Assembly: GCA_963922205.1 (NCBI GenBank)
Contig: CAWUHX010000114.1
Span: 1-64,000 of the forward strand
Length of the DNA: 64,000 nt
Direction: 5' to 3'
DNA from: Romanomermis culicivorax
Taxonomy: Eukaryota > Nematoda > Enoplea > Mermithida > Mermithidae
In this document: positions 25,201 to 36,343 of the stretch, piece after piece
Position numbering within the stretch: position 1 is the first letter of the stretch
Layout of the letters: every line of letters begins with the position of its first letter
Made by a program: the position numbers and the translations under genes
Notes under the pieces: model-generated
Told to the model about the DNA's origin: nothing
What the model saw: the letters and a program-made list of their open reading frames with translations, nothing else
The model's database searches: none

Positions 25201-28200
25201 GAGTTATGCAAGCGTTTCCCTGGATTTCTGCGCGTCTCCCTAGCCGAACCGATTCCAGATAGGAAATTTTACCGTCGTGGATGGGTTACGTTTAAAAGGG
25301 ACGTAAATATAAAAGAAATTTGCTGGAATTTGAATAGCGTTAGAGTAAGTTTTTCTCAACACTTACTGTTTCCTTCGTGAAATTTTTCTGATTTTTAATA
25401 TCCATGATGTTAATTTTAATACATTATGATAAACAATTGATATTATTCCTCGTTTCTGATCAAAAACAAAACTGATCATTCTAGTGGGTTGTAAAGGAGC
25501 GACGAGTTAAATGTCATTATTTCTAAAAATACAGTTGAAAGACTGCGATATGCTACCAATCGTGAATCGAGACCTGCTGCGTCGAGTTCGCTTCGCCAAT
25601 GGCGTTTTGTCGCATAAACAAGTGGCGCAGAATGATTTGCGACTGGCCGCCCGTCTCGTGCAAATCTATGATAAAAAGTACAATCTTTGGCAAGATGAAG
25701 TCAACGGTGACGGTCAATTGCAGAAAAATTCGGCTCGACACGATCACTGTCCTTCGGTAACCACATTTACGTATTAGTTAGTAGATAAATAGGTTTCATC
25801 CTCGCTCATAATACCAGCACTTTGATTTTATGTACATCTTCGATTTTACTGTTTTCAGATCGGTAATGTTCATACAATTTACATATTTTAGGAATTTAAT
25901 TTCACCAGCAAAAATCCTTTATTACGAAACATCACCGACTTTCTGATCGAGGAAGCTAGCGCTGAGGAGGAAGAACTTTTGGGTACCTTCGCCAATTCTG
26001 GCGACGAATCGGATCAGAAAGTTGTTTTTGAGAGAGATGATCAAATATTGAAGGTAAATTGACTCATTCTTTGATTTCTTCGAACTGCGAACTCAAGTCT
26101 TAAATATTCGTTCAATATCGCAAAACCCTGATTACCATTTTCATAAGGTCTTGGATAGAATCATACTATATTTGCGAGTCGTTCATTCAATCGATTTTTA
26201 CAACCACGGGGAATATTTTTGTGAAGACGAAATGCCCCATCGATGCGGACTAATACATGCTCGCGGCCCGCCTATCCCGCCGTCCCAGTACGGAATGGAC
26301 GACAAAGGAAGAACTTTATTATCCACTAGTTTCAGTAGGTCGGCTTCCAATACTTTGAAATCCTCGCTTCTTTGCCTGATTCGTTAATCATCGTTGGGTT
26401 GCATTTCAGTCTACACAATTATTGCATTGGAACAAGTTCTTGATTTTGCGTGGATGTATCCATCGTTGTTTCTTGGCAATTTTTTAGTCTTTCTAAGCTT
26501 TTTGAATAATGCTATGTGTTCAAAGTAAATTTCAATATTGCCGGAGGGTATCGCCAAATGACTGATGCATTAATTACATCCAGTTCTAGCCGCTTCGTTG
26601 TTGTAATTCTGTGACATTAATTCTGACAATGTCCCACGTCAATATATATTGAACCTAATTGTATTTCTCGAACGACTTGATCGTTATAAAAGATCATGCT
26701 TTGCCTTTCAGTTACCGACTTCTGTAAAATTTTTGAAAATCATCTTCAACAACTATTGTCACCCAAAGACCGGTTGAGCGACGATGAAGCGGATAAATTG
26801 GGTAGAAAAGATGTCGAAAAAGAAGTCGAAGCTTTCATTAACGCCAATTGTCAAGAATTAGCCAAAGATAAATGGCTATGTCCCTTATCCGGCAAAAAGT
26901 TCAAAGGCCCGGAATTCGTCCGCAAACATATTTTAAACAAACATAATGAAAAATTAGATGAAGTTCGAACAGAAGTAAGCTCGGTTTCATATCCTCTCCA
27001 TCAAAAAGAAATGTGATCTCCCACGTTAAACTTTGACCCTACACAGTTTGACCGATTCGCATTGATTGAGTTGTCGTGTTTTATAGGTGTTGTACTTCAA
27101 TAATTTCGTGTGCGATCCAAAACGGCCTACGCCAGTGGAGACCAAACCATCTGTGATGCAGAGTCAGCAATCCTATTCACAGCAATCATGTAATTTTATA
27201 TGCGATTCTTTATCAGAAGATCTCACGTATTTTGATCCCTCTAAATCTGGTTCCTCAAAATCTAGAAATATTGCGTATCGCATCTTTAAAAGTCAAAATT
27301 GATTTTTGTTCTTTCAAAAAATAGATTTTTGTTGCAATTCTAATATCAATATTATCTTAAAAATTCTTGATTCTGATTATCTTTCTAGCCTCTTACGGCG
27401 GTCAAAATTATGGTAGCGGTGGAGGCGGCTACGATCGAAATAGCAGCAGAGACGATCAACCCCCACAGCAACGTCAAGATTATTACAATAGATCGAGCGG
27501 CGGCGGTGGTAGTTATGGAGGCGGTGGCGGCGGTTATTATCGAAATCAAAATGATTACGGTATGTTGAAAATTAAACCATCAAACGACTTTCCTAAATAT
27601 AGTACTCACCGGCTATCGTCTCTTTCCGCACTCTGATATTTTGCACGTAAAAATCGACTCTAATTTTTTCGTATTAGGTGTATTTTCGTTTATTTTTCAG
27701 TCGTTCACTCTCAGTAGACTATTTGCATCATGCCGGAAAATACAAATTCGGTTATTTGAATGTCCGACAAATTTTCAGCATTGTTCATTCATTTTAGACA
27801 GACATCAAATCGAAGAGTTTATGATTAATACATTGAATATACTGTTCAGCTTTGAGTGCTAGTGTTCAATGTTTCAGTACTTGGTCTTAATTTCGAGAAA
27901 TGAAGACATCCATGCCGAAATTGGGCAGACAAAAATTTATCAATCTGATTTCAGAGAGATTAACTTTCGATATCATGATTTACTGTATATAGGTGGCGGT
28001 GGGGGTTATAGACGTGATCACTATCAACGTAGAGATTTTGGCAACCAAGGCGGCTATGGAGGAAATCGAGGAGCCGGTTCTCGGCATTATCAGGCCACGC
28101 CTTCCGACACGTAACATTGAATTTTTTACTGTTTCAATCTTTCTCTAACTAAATTTTTGTTTTTTAAGCCGTCGAGATCCGCGTGTTCCAGTTACTTACA

Positions 28201-28232
28201 CCGATTTGGATGCTCCCGAAGATGTATATTGA
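19219..28232 (+). CDS. SRRT: Serrate/ARS2 RNA effector protein, 18 exons
   Basis: ARS2 is a nuclear zinc-finger scaffold that links the cap-binding complex to microRNA processing and RNA maturation. Exons by splice-site and frame matching: 19219-19328, 19397-19483, 21140-21367, 22274-22443, 22912-23017, 23078-23177, 23350-23386, 23568-23727, 23833-24064, 25204-25344, 25535-25756, 25892-26053, 26148-26334, 26712-26974, 27087-27189, 27389-27559, 27993-28110, 28169-28232. They join into 886 residues (human about 876) with GT-AG junctions in phase throughout. Seen in order: acidic start [25 protein letters not shown]-terminal domain (~98-250), low-complexity acidic and Ser-rich middle (~260-380), RRM-like core with [10 protein letters not shown] (~390-490), zinc-finger segment [18 protein letters not shown] (~700-725), Gly-rich tail (~765-860) and the conserved end DLDAPED. 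Stop is TGA. Introns 2, 4 and 9 carry transposon copies. Confidence 0.95.
20217..20622 (+). mobile_element. hAT-like family C, copy in serrate intron 2
   Basis: A 406-bp element with ends CGTACATGTAACGG and ...TTACATGTATG, flanked by GATCTGAG (20,209-20,216) and AATCTGAG (20,623-20,630), a 7/8 match for an 8-bp target duplication. It contains GGCTAGCCATATGG and the hairpin GGCGCGAAGCGCC (20,404-20,416). It is non-coding. Confidence 0.85.
20640..21095 (-). pseudogene. Non-LTR retrotransposon RT fragment, degraded
   Basis: The minus strand encodes the C-terminal thumb part of a CR1/Jockey-like reverse transcriptase. The frame 21,034-20,756 contains [12 protein letters not shown] and [12 protein letters not shown] followed by an IWSPH motif. 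Homology continues on both sides in other frames (KKYQIDD upstream, [13 protein letters not shown] downstream), so at least two frameshifts break it. It lies inside serrate intron 2, next to the family C copy, and is related to the longer fragment at 34,697-35,637. Confidence 0.85.
22465..22823 (+). mobile_element. hAT-like family C, old copy in serrate intron 4
   Basis: Aligns with the copies at 20,217 and 32,056 (GTCCCGAGGTCTG, GTCGAGAAAATTGACATTT, TGGCCATATGG, end TTACATGTACG). It is shorter, its hairpin is eroded, and the flanks give no clear duplication, so it is an older insertion. Confidence 0.75.
24718..25024. mobile_element. Decayed hAT-like element in serrate intron 9
   Basis: Inverted ends AAGTGTTTTTTTCTG and CAGCGTTTTTCTGCAC resemble the 14,084-14,944 family. 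Inside are TGCACAGTGCA palindromes and the hairpin CCGGCGCCAAGCGCCGG (24,808-24,824). Flanking 8-mers match poorly. It is non-coding. Confidence 0.6.
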
Positions 28233-28383
28233 TGAACTGTAATATTTTCTATCCATTTATATCGTATTCCAATATTGGCTGCGTTTTATAAATTTTTGTC
28301 CATAATTTATTTTGCTGCTCGCTATTTTGTGTAGTTTTATTTTAAAGTTGCAATTTTTGTGCGGTTTTCCCGGATGTAAGAAC

Positions 28384-28389
28384 AATAAA
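28384..28389 (+). promoter_or_regulatory. Polyadenylation signal of serrate
   Basis: AATAAA, 152 bases after the TGA stop, in an AT-rich 3' UTR. It is the first canonical hexamer after the last exon. Confidence 0.7.
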
Positions 28390-29248
28390 GATTTTTCCTG
28401 GTTGAAGTAATCCTTCGTTTCTCGGATGTCTTTTGATCTGTTATTTAGTTCGAATTACTGTGTCCTTTGAGCGTTCTGATTGCCTCTCCATAAGGGCGGT
28501 TTTCAATGAATGAATTTGATTGTCTCTAAGTAACGAATTTTCTAAAACGTTTGGGCGAGGTTGACGGTTTGATGCATGGTTTAACCCCTATTCAGCGGCA
28601 CTCAAAACAGCGATTCTCAGTTCAACGAAGAACAGTTACTCAAAACAAAGAATTTTCAAAACAGTTATCTTCAGAATGGAAACATTGAGATTGAGCGGGG
28701 TAGCCGTTTTAGCACATGGCCCATTTGGTCCTCTTTTTCGATCTGGTGGATGCTGGTTGTCACACATTTTGGCAGCAATCTCCAGATTTCTGACATGACT
28801 ATAGCATGTGTTTTCACGGCATTACGGCTTTTTATTCTGGTTTGTTTATTATTGACATATCTATATACATTTTTTTGTTTCTTTTTTTCTTCATTGACTT
28901 ATTTCCTTCAAAACTATTCTCATTTTGAGACACTTTTTGTTTAATTTTTTCAGGTTGTGTACTTGTGTTACCTACTTTTTATTACATTGTTTTACTCCCA
29001 TGCCTTTATCATTCGTTTTTTGTTCTGCCTTTACTGCTTAATTATTTTATTTATTCCACCTTATTTGTTCATTTTATTTTATTCTATTTATTTTATCAAT
29101 TAAATTTTTTTGCAATGCAATTAAGCTGCATACAAAACAACTTTAATGAAGAATCCTTATGTTAATCTTGCGCTTTTGTTTTCTCAAACGTTTCGAAAAA
29201 CTGTTTTTCTCACAGAAAATTTTTTGTGATTTTGGAATGGTCCGTTCG

Positions 29249-30574
29249 GTCTATTCCCAAGTGAGCGATTCCTAGGCGAGCAAAGTCCCAAGTGAGCAAA
29301 TTCCCAATTGAGCGATTCCTATGTGAGCGATTCCCAAGTGAGCGAATTCTCAATTGAGCGATTCCCAATTGAGCGAATTCCCAAGTGAGCGAATTCCCAA
29401 GTGAGCGAATTCCCATTTGAGCGATTCCCAATTGAGCAAATTCCCAATTTGGCGATTCCAAACTAGTGATCGAGAATGTAATAACATTTTATTTCTTTTT
29501 TCTTTCGTTTTCTGGATGTATTGTTAATGTTTTCGTTTTAACGTTTTCATCTTTTGTCTCTGCTTTCTTTCCTTTTCGTTTTTCTTGTCATCTACTTTTT
29601 TCTTTTTTGCTCATGAAACAACACACTACAAGTTGTCATTTTGAATAACCGTAGTCTCCTGTATAATTCTTGTACAGTTCGACATGCTTGAGTTTTTCAT
29701 CAATGTAAGTGTGAAAATCTTCATAAAAAACATACAAAAGAATGCTGAAACAAGCAAAACATCAAGAGAAAGGAAACGTAATCAAAAATGAAGACAGTGA
29801 CAAGAAAGGAGAAGCAACATAGATAAATCAGCAACAAAGAAAGAAAAAATGTGAAAAAAGAACAAAATAGAAAAAGGAACCAAATAGAACAAATGAGGAG
29901 AGATTGAAAGCAAAAAACTAAGATAAAAAAATAATGAAAAAAATCACAAAGGATAAAATTATGTAGAAAATAGAGCGTGCCGAATTGTATAAGAACTATA
30001 CGGGAGACTATGCTTATTGAAAATGTTGTTTCATGAGCAAAAAAGAAAAAAGTAGATGAAAAGAAAAACGAAAGTAAAAGAAGACAGAGACAAAAGATGA
30101 AAACGTTAAAACTTACGTAAACGAAAACATTAACAATACACACAAAAAAAAGAAAAAAGAAATACATACAAAGAAACATATAAGCTAAAGAAGGAAAATA
30201 TGAAGAAAGTGTTACTATTCTCCATCGCTCATTTGGAATCGCCTGGCTTATTTGGGAATTCGCTCAATTGAGAATCGTTCACATGGGAATTCGCTTACTT
30301 GGGATATCGCTCAATTGGGAATTCGCTCACTTGGGAATTCGCTCACTAGGGAATCGCTCACTTGGGAATCGCTCACTTGGGAATTTGCTCACTTGGGAAT
30401 CGCTTACTTGAGAATCGCTCACTTGGGAATCGCTCACTTGGGAATTCGCTCACATGAGAATCGCTCAATTGGAAATTCGCTCATTTGGGAATTCGCTCAC
30501 TTGGGAATTCGCTCACTTGGGAATTCGCTCACTTGGGAATTCGCTCACTTGGGAATCGCCCACATGGGAATACC
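29249..30574. mobile_element. Foldback element B nested in A1
   Basis: Its termini are arrays of GCTCACTTGGGAAT(T)C units in opposite orientations (left 29,255-29,455; right 30,225-30,570). Inner arms at ~29,490-29,690 and ~29,960-30,170 are also reverse complements (for example TTGCTCATGAAACAAC and its inverse), so about 80% of the 1,326 bp can pair. It is flanked by CCGTTCG on both sides (29,242-29,248 and 30,575-30,581); uninterrupted A copies have a single CCRTTCG there. The minus-strand 152-codon frame is a pyrimidine-run artefact. Confidence 0.85.
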
Positions 30575-30696
30575 CCGTTCGTGCGTGCATACCTGCCGCA
30601 ACTGCTGCACAAAAGCATGTGAAATTTAGATGGCCAAATGCAGCAAAAAATAGACTATCACAACTAGCAAAAACGATTTTAATTTACCTATATTTG

Positions 30697-31290
30697 TTCT
30701 GCAGGTCTTTCATTAGGATCAAGAAACCATAGACCCTAGTCTGAACGGACTTCTTAGAGCTAATTCCCTGGCTAGGTCTCGGAGATCGCGCAACAGTTCT
30801 TTTCCCAAGACCTGGCAACAACAACTACTAACTTACCTTCAATTGAGGGGCCTCACAACGGTCCCTTGCAATCTCCTAGGAGAGAAAGTTTCCTCCTCAG
30901 GAAATAGACTTACTTGCAGGATCCCTGTTAAGGGCTTCCTGTGCTTGGCGTCAGCAAGCTGCGCGCCTGGGCCTCGGGCCCTTCGCTCTAGACGAAAGTA
31001 TCGAATCTAAATATATAAAGTATCAATAAAATATATCGTATATTAAAAAGAATGTGGGTACACCACTATTAATTTATGCAAATTAAATACTAGATTGCTG
31101 GTAAAAGGCTTATTGGACGCCAGCACTAATATCGAGAAATATAATAAAAATATTGACAATGACTTATCATTATCACTTCCGTTTTTCTGTGGCGCTCCGA
31201 TGCTATGCAAATGTCTGCGCCGCTGGTCGTCCAATTCGTCAATTTGCATGTCGATTCCCCATTGCAACTTGCTAGCAACAGGATGCCCAA
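30697..31290. mobile_element. Unclassified ~590-bp insertion in A1
   Basis: Comparison with A2 and A3 shows the A1 body breaking off after TTTACCTATATTTG and resuming at CATATTTATCATAAA. The intervening DNA is GC-richer and unlike the rest (GGCCTCGGGCCC near 30,971). No ORF, inverted ends or clear duplication were found. It may be part of another mobile element. Confidence 0.55.
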
Positions 31291-31506
31291 CATATTTATC
31301 ATAAAAAGGATGTGCGCGTTTACTCTATGCATAGAAATTTTTAGTATTCCCTGTATTGAGATTTCGCTGTATTGAGAATTGCTGTATTGAGACTTCGCTG
31401 TAATGAGAATCGCTTTTTTGAGACTTCGCTGTTGTGAGAAACGCTGTTTTGAGTCTCACTATTTTGAGTTTCGTTGCTGCAGATTTCGCTGTATTGGGGA
31501 CACGCC

Positions 31507-32805
31507 GGTGAATGCCCATTGGGTCCTCCATTTCAATCTGGTGGATGCTGGTTGTCAAACATTTTGGCACGAATCGTCGGATTTCTCACACTGTGGTTCT
31601 ATAGCATGCCTTTGCACGACATTACAGCTCTTTATTCTGGTTTGTTTATTATTAACATATTTAAATGCATGTATTTTGTTTTTTTCCTTTAGTGACTTAT
31701 TCCCTTCTATACTCTTCTTATTTTGAGCCACTATTTGTTTAATTTTTTCAGTTTCTGTAATTTTGTTCTATTTTTTACGTTTACCTACCTTTCATTACAT
31801 TTGTTTTACTTTTCATTCCTTTATTTTTTATTTTGCCTCTACTGCTTAATTATTTTATTCATTTTGTTTTATTTATTTCATTGGTTTAATTTTTTTGCAA
31901 TTAATCTCCATACAAAACAATTTTAATCGTTTTCTTTCAAACGTTTTACAAAAATGTTTTTCTGGCAGATACTTTTTTGTGATTTTGGAATGGTCCATTC
32001 GTGCATACCTACTGTAACTGCATCACAAATGCATGTGAAACTTAGATGGCCAAATCATACATGTAACGGGGCCCCGAGGTCTGGGAGGGGGTCGTGCGAT
32101 TTTTTGGGCTGTGGGTCAGTAATTCCCTAAATTTTGGGGGGGAGGGGTCTCTTAAGGAAAAAAATCGATTTTTTACGGAAAAAGTCCGAAAAAAATAGTT
32201 ATTTTTTTTTCTAAAAAGATCGAAAAAATGTTGTTATGGCGCGGAGCGCCGAAAAATTGACATTTTTGACCATTTTTTGTTCAAAAATCGACATTTTTAA
32301 TCAAAAAATTATTTTCCTGTATTTTTCCGACCAAAAGTATGGGTGTCCTAACGACTATCTCATGGATTGAAAAACCCTGGAGGGGCGGTCTCCCCATGGC
32401 TAGCCATATGGTCGACGATTTCTGGGGGGTTCCCATAGCACTTCTCCCCCTAATTACATGTATGGGCCAAATGCAACTAAAAATAGACTTTCAACTAGCA
32501 AAAACGGTTATATACGTAATATATCTAATTTGCATATTTATTATAAAATGATGTGTGCGTTTACTCTAACGCATACAACTTCTTACTATTCGCTGTGTTG
32601 AGATTCGCTCTTTTGAGAATCGCTGTCTTGAGACTTCGCTGTTTTGAGACCTCGCTGTTTTGGGAATCGCTGTATTGAGATTTCGCTGTACTAAGAATCA
32701 CTGTTTTGTGACTCCTCTGTTTTGAGCATCACTGTATTGAGACTTTGCTGTAATGAGAATCGGTGTTGTGTTTCGCTGTATGTGGGACACGCCTTTGATT
32801 GTAGG
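31507..32805. mobile_element. Foldback element A2, tandem to A1
   Basis: The body is in the same orientation as A1 (CTGGTGGATGCTGGTTGTC at ~31,540; GGTTTGTTTATTATTAACAT at ~31,640) and ends in a GAGAATCGCTGT array at 32,588-32,805. It shares the middle array with A1 and has no inverted left array of its own. A 409-bp family C element sits inside it. Confidence 0.75.
32056..32464 (+). mobile_element. hAT-like family C, intact copy nested in A2
   Basis: A 409-bp element with perfect 11-bp inverted ends CATACATGTAA / TTACATGTATG and perfect 8-bp duplications GGCCAAAT (32,048-32,055 and 32,465-32,472). The uninterrupted target TTAGATGGCCAAATGCA is present in A1, confirming the insertion. It carries the hairpin GGCGCGGAGCGCC at 32,238-32,250. 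It is non-coding. Confidence 0.93.
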
Positions 32806-32814
32806 TATTCACGG

Positions 32815-33290
32815 TTCGAAAAGAAAGATATTAGACAACTTCAGTGCCAGTATTTTGGATGTGGTTCATGTCTTCATTATACTTGCAAATAGTGTTCTCA
32901 TAGAATAACTATGTTTCCTATATATCCTTTCAATTAATTATGTCTCAAAAATTTTTGGTTCACTTTTACAAGAGTTTTTGTATTTTTCGAGACTGCTTTT
33001 GTTTTGCTTCTTGAATTTTCATTAACGGTTTGAACTTATTCTTCTTTTTGTGTTTCTTTGTTCCGTTTTTTATGGTCATTTCATTTTCTATCCGCTTCAT
33101 TCCTTTTCTTCTTTCTTCTCTGTGTTTCTTTCTCAATGCAACAGTTTCAATCTTACCCGCTTGAGTAAAAATCTAACTGTATTTTTCGTAAAAATAACAC
33201 ACTTTAGATAAAGAGCGATTCTCTTTTGAGAATCGCTGTTTTCTGTATTCATTCTTTTGAAATACTATCTTTTGGGAATTCGCTCTTTTG
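32815..33290. repeat. Pyrimidine-rich body with foldback-type end units
   Basis: A T/C-rich stretch like the bodies of A and B, followed at 33,205-33,290 by GAGCGATTCTC, four T, GAGAATCGCTG (a palindromic head-to-head pair of units) and CTTTTGGGAATTCGCTC. It is a partial relative of the foldback elements that mixes A-type and B-type units. Confidence 0.6.
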
Positions 33291-33556
33291 ACATCTAATC
33301 AAATCATTTGACTGATTCATTAAAAAATTAATCCCGATTTAGAATTTCATCAGCAAAAGACGAGATTTTGGGACTCTGTATATTAAAATTAAGAAATCCA
33401 TTGAAGTTACATATACCCGAAAAACGACAAATCTATAAAATTCAATAATTAAATTTTCGGAAATTTAATTTTCATGAATCAATCTATTCAGCCTCAAATC
33501 TAGCGATTCAGTGTCTCACATCCTATTTAATTTGATCATTTACAGGATTTTGAATT

Positions 33557-34381
33557 CAGGCTTTTTTGGTTCGAAAACCAGGAGCCAAATGGCTCCTAGG
33601 CCTAAAGGGGCCAAATTGAAATTTTGGGAGCCAACTTTTAATACATTGTGGAGCATATATAATTAATTCATAACACTTGAGGTCTTTACCTTCTTTCACA
33701 AAAGTATATGGCTTTGAAAATGCAGCTTGTGTTTTTATTCTTCTGTTGTTTCCTATATCTTTGCGGCTCTACGCAACGAAATTTTTTTTAGATTCTGACA
33801 CTCTAAAATGCTGGAAAATCAATTTAAGGATAACTTATTTAATAAACATGAGGCTCGAAAACATGTATATGTCATTTGACAAATTAAAAAATACGTTCAT
33901 ACTTTTTGAGTTTGAAAAAATTCAAATTAAGCTTTTAATTTACGAAAATCACCTTCATTATGATTAGGAATTCAAACTCGGCTCCATATTTGAAATTGTA
34001 GTTACAAAAAAATTGGAAAAATTGAGATTTTGACTTTTTAAATGCACCAAAATCTATATTTTCCTTGTCGAATCCCCATATTTTCCCTTTCTCGAACATT
34101 TTTTCCCTAAAAGTTTGATTTATAGCAAAACGGTGAATAGACCAATCCGAAAAAGTATAGCGTGAAATCCGGCACGAAGCGCCCGAAAGTTTTCGGTGTT
34201 TTATGATTTTAGAAAAACACTTACTTTAAATCTAAAAGTGAATGAAAATAACTATAATTCACTATAATATAATTGAATAAGTCAAAATTTTAGGAGCCAA
34301 AATCGCCCCTGGACCTAAAATATTAGGAGCCATTTCCAAATTTTTAGGGGCCCAGGGCCTTAAAATGACAAAAAAAGCCTG
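33557..34381. mobile_element. hAT-like element with CAGGCTTTTTT ends
   Basis: An 825-bp element with ends CAGGCTTTTTT / AAAAAAGCCTG, sub-terminal inverted GGAGCCA/TGGCTCC motifs, and flanks TTTGAATT (33,549-33,556) and CTTGAATT (34,382-34,389), a 7/8 match. It holds the hairpin CCGGCACGAAGCGCCCG (34,169-34,185). No transposase frame is present. Confidence 0.85.
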
Positions 34382-34696
34382 CTTGAATTTATGCAAGAAT
34401 TTTATCATTACAATTTTTTGAAAATTCGTCGTTTTGACTTGCTGTCTTTCCATAATTTGTTGGTATAAAATTCGCAGGTGATTTGCTGTTTATGAGGTAC
34501 AGATCTTAGTCTGAAATTCTTGCAGTTAATTTTCGGAATAATTCGTCAAATGTCCAAAAGTTTTAATCTTAATTTCACATGAGAATTGCTGCCGATAAAT
34601 CAGTAAAATTCAAATATAATCTGCCTAACATAAACTGAATTATGACACATCTTGCGGTGATAACTCCCATCACCAGACTCATACATGTCGTTTTTT

Positions 34697-35637
34697 GAAA
34701 TGAAATGAAATGAAAAATATTTATTGCTGTTACACAAAACAAAAACGAAAGAAAAATGCATAGTGAAATACATAATACAATGTCATATAAAGAATAAGAT
34801 TAGTAAATCGACTCGCAAGTAATGTAAATATTTTAAGAAATAGAAAAATCATGCAGCAATAGGGTGCTAAGGTTACTTGAAAAGTAACAACTTACATGCA
34901 CCCCCCAATTCGATTATCAAAGTTTAGAAGCTTAATTTTTTCTTTGAAACTGTGCAAACTGGGAGAATTAACGATATCAAAAGATAAATAGTTCCAGACA
35001 TTAATATAACGGTTAAAAAAATCAAACTGGCAAGCAGTAGTATGAACTGACTTTATCGTCAATCTTAGATCATGATTACGACGCGTATTGTTGTTGTTTA
35101 TACAGAAAAAGTCATCAGGATTTAGAATTGTTTTTTTGTGGATTATGTTGTACATGGTACAGAGGGCAGATTCTAATCTACGAATATCAAGCTTGCGTAG
35201 ACCTAGCCCTTGAAGTCTATCTTCATAGGACAAACCAGATTTATGATCAAAAATCTTTCTGGTAAATCTACGTTGAACATTTTCGATGTAACGTACGTCC
35301 GCCAAAAAATGCGGATTCCATACTGAACTACAGTATTTTAATATTGGACGTACATAAGTAACGAAAGCCTTTGCTAGAGTATTTTTCTCACGGGAGACGA
35401 AAGACTTGAGAATTAATGTAGACCTATTATAGGCATTTTTTACGATGTATCTATAGTGTTCTTTAAACTTCATATTAGGAGATATAAGAATTCCCAAATC
35501 TTTAACATAACTTGCGTTTGATGGGAGATGTTGGTAACAAATTGTATATTGACAAGATGGGTTTTTTGCACCTAAATACAAGACATAACTCTTTGTAGCA
35601 GATATAGGTAATTGCCAAGCAGTAGACCAATTTTAAA
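34697..35637 (-). pseudogene. 5'-truncated CR1/Jockey-type non-LTR retrotransposon
   Basis: An open frame on the minus strand from about 35,637 to the stop at 34,892 encodes the thumb and C-terminal part of a non-LTR reverse transcriptase: WQLPISATKSYVLYLG, VKDLGILISP, TYVRPILKYCSSVWNPH, ENVQRRFTRKI and a C-terminal INNNNTRRNHDLRL region. The catalytic palm and the endonuclease are missing (5' truncation, usual for such elements). The 3' UTR has AATAAA and ends in repeated CATTT units near 34,700-34,715. This tail domain has no frameshift, so the insertion is fairly young. Confidence 0.9.
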
Positions 35638-35939
35638 TTTTAAAAATTTAAAAATAAAATTTTTAAACTTTTAAATGAGCAATCTTCGAAATTTTTAATT
35701 TTTAATCATGAATGTGCCACGGATGATAACAGAAAGCTTATTGAAGCTTTTTCAACATTTTTTCTTTAGACCCCACGAAATTTTCAAAAACCTGTGCGTG
35801 AAGAATAAGCATTTATACTCGAGGCATTGTCCATTAATTTGTGTATTTTGGTGTAAAGTACAGCTATAAGTTGGAAATTACGTCAATGCTGAAAAACTCC
35901 TCATACCTTTTCTGGTTGCTGTAGTGGAACACTTTTAGG

Positions 35940-36118
35940 TATACTGTAAAAGCACCGACCGGCTCGGAGGGTAAGTCGAAAATTTTACGGGAAAAGGTCC
36001 AAAACAACTTTTTTGCCCAATTTTTTCCAGGAGGAATGGTTTGGGGAAAGAAGGGATTTCGATGGGGGATATCGGAAGTTGTGGAGACCCTCCTTTTACA
36101 TTCACAACTGCAGGTGTG
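35940..36118. mobile_element. Short hAT-like element, family D copy 3
   Basis: A 179-bp relative of the 15,434 and 40,769 copies, with diverged ends (TATACTGTAAAAG and GCAGGTGTG) and perfect 8-bp duplications CTTTTAGG (35,932-35,939 and 36,119-36,126). It lies about 225 bp upstream of the gamma-glutamyl hydrolase start codon, possibly within its promoter. Confidence 0.8.
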
Positions 36119-36343
36119 CTTTTAGGTGGGCCATTTTTTAGATACTGCATTTGAAGTATTTTTGAGTCTTTCTGATGTGTCCCGCATTGATATAATTTGG
36201 TGATCACCCCTGAGACCAAAATCACGATTGGCTTAAATAAACAAAGAACTCAAAAGCGACTTTTATTGGATATTTTTAATTTTTAGGCTGTAAAAGGTGC
36301 AAATTCGTGTAGCCCAGTCCTGTCGTTTGTGACGGTTGCTGTC

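Larger units (their letters stand above)
28585..31506. mobile_element. Foldback element A1 with TTGAGAATCGC-type arrays
   Basis: The left array (28,585-28,680) reads AACAGCGATTCTCA and the right array (31,345-31,500) reads TGTATTGAGATTTCGC, the inverted form of the same unit. The body contains CTGGTGGATGCTGGTTGTC and GGTTTGTTTATTATTGACAT, shared with A2 and A3, and pyrimidine-rich stretches. It is interrupted by element B (29,249-30,574) and by a ~590-bp insertion (30,697-31,290). The left end CCCCTATTCAGCG equals the inverted right end of A3. It is non-coding. Confidence 0.8.

Noticed and set aside
29721..30179. 152-codon minus-strand ORF
   Set aside because: Phe/Leu/Ser-rich translation of a purine-rich strand in the foldback B body. 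No domain and no conservation in related elements.
30252..30629. 125-codon repetitive plus-strand ORF
   Set aside because: Direct translation of the 15/16-bp array of foldback B; the repeat explains the open frame.
36329..36343. GTG start for gamma-glutamyl hydrolase
   Set aside because: Non-AUG initiation is unlikely for an animal gene; an ATG at 36,344 or an upstream exon explains the open frame.
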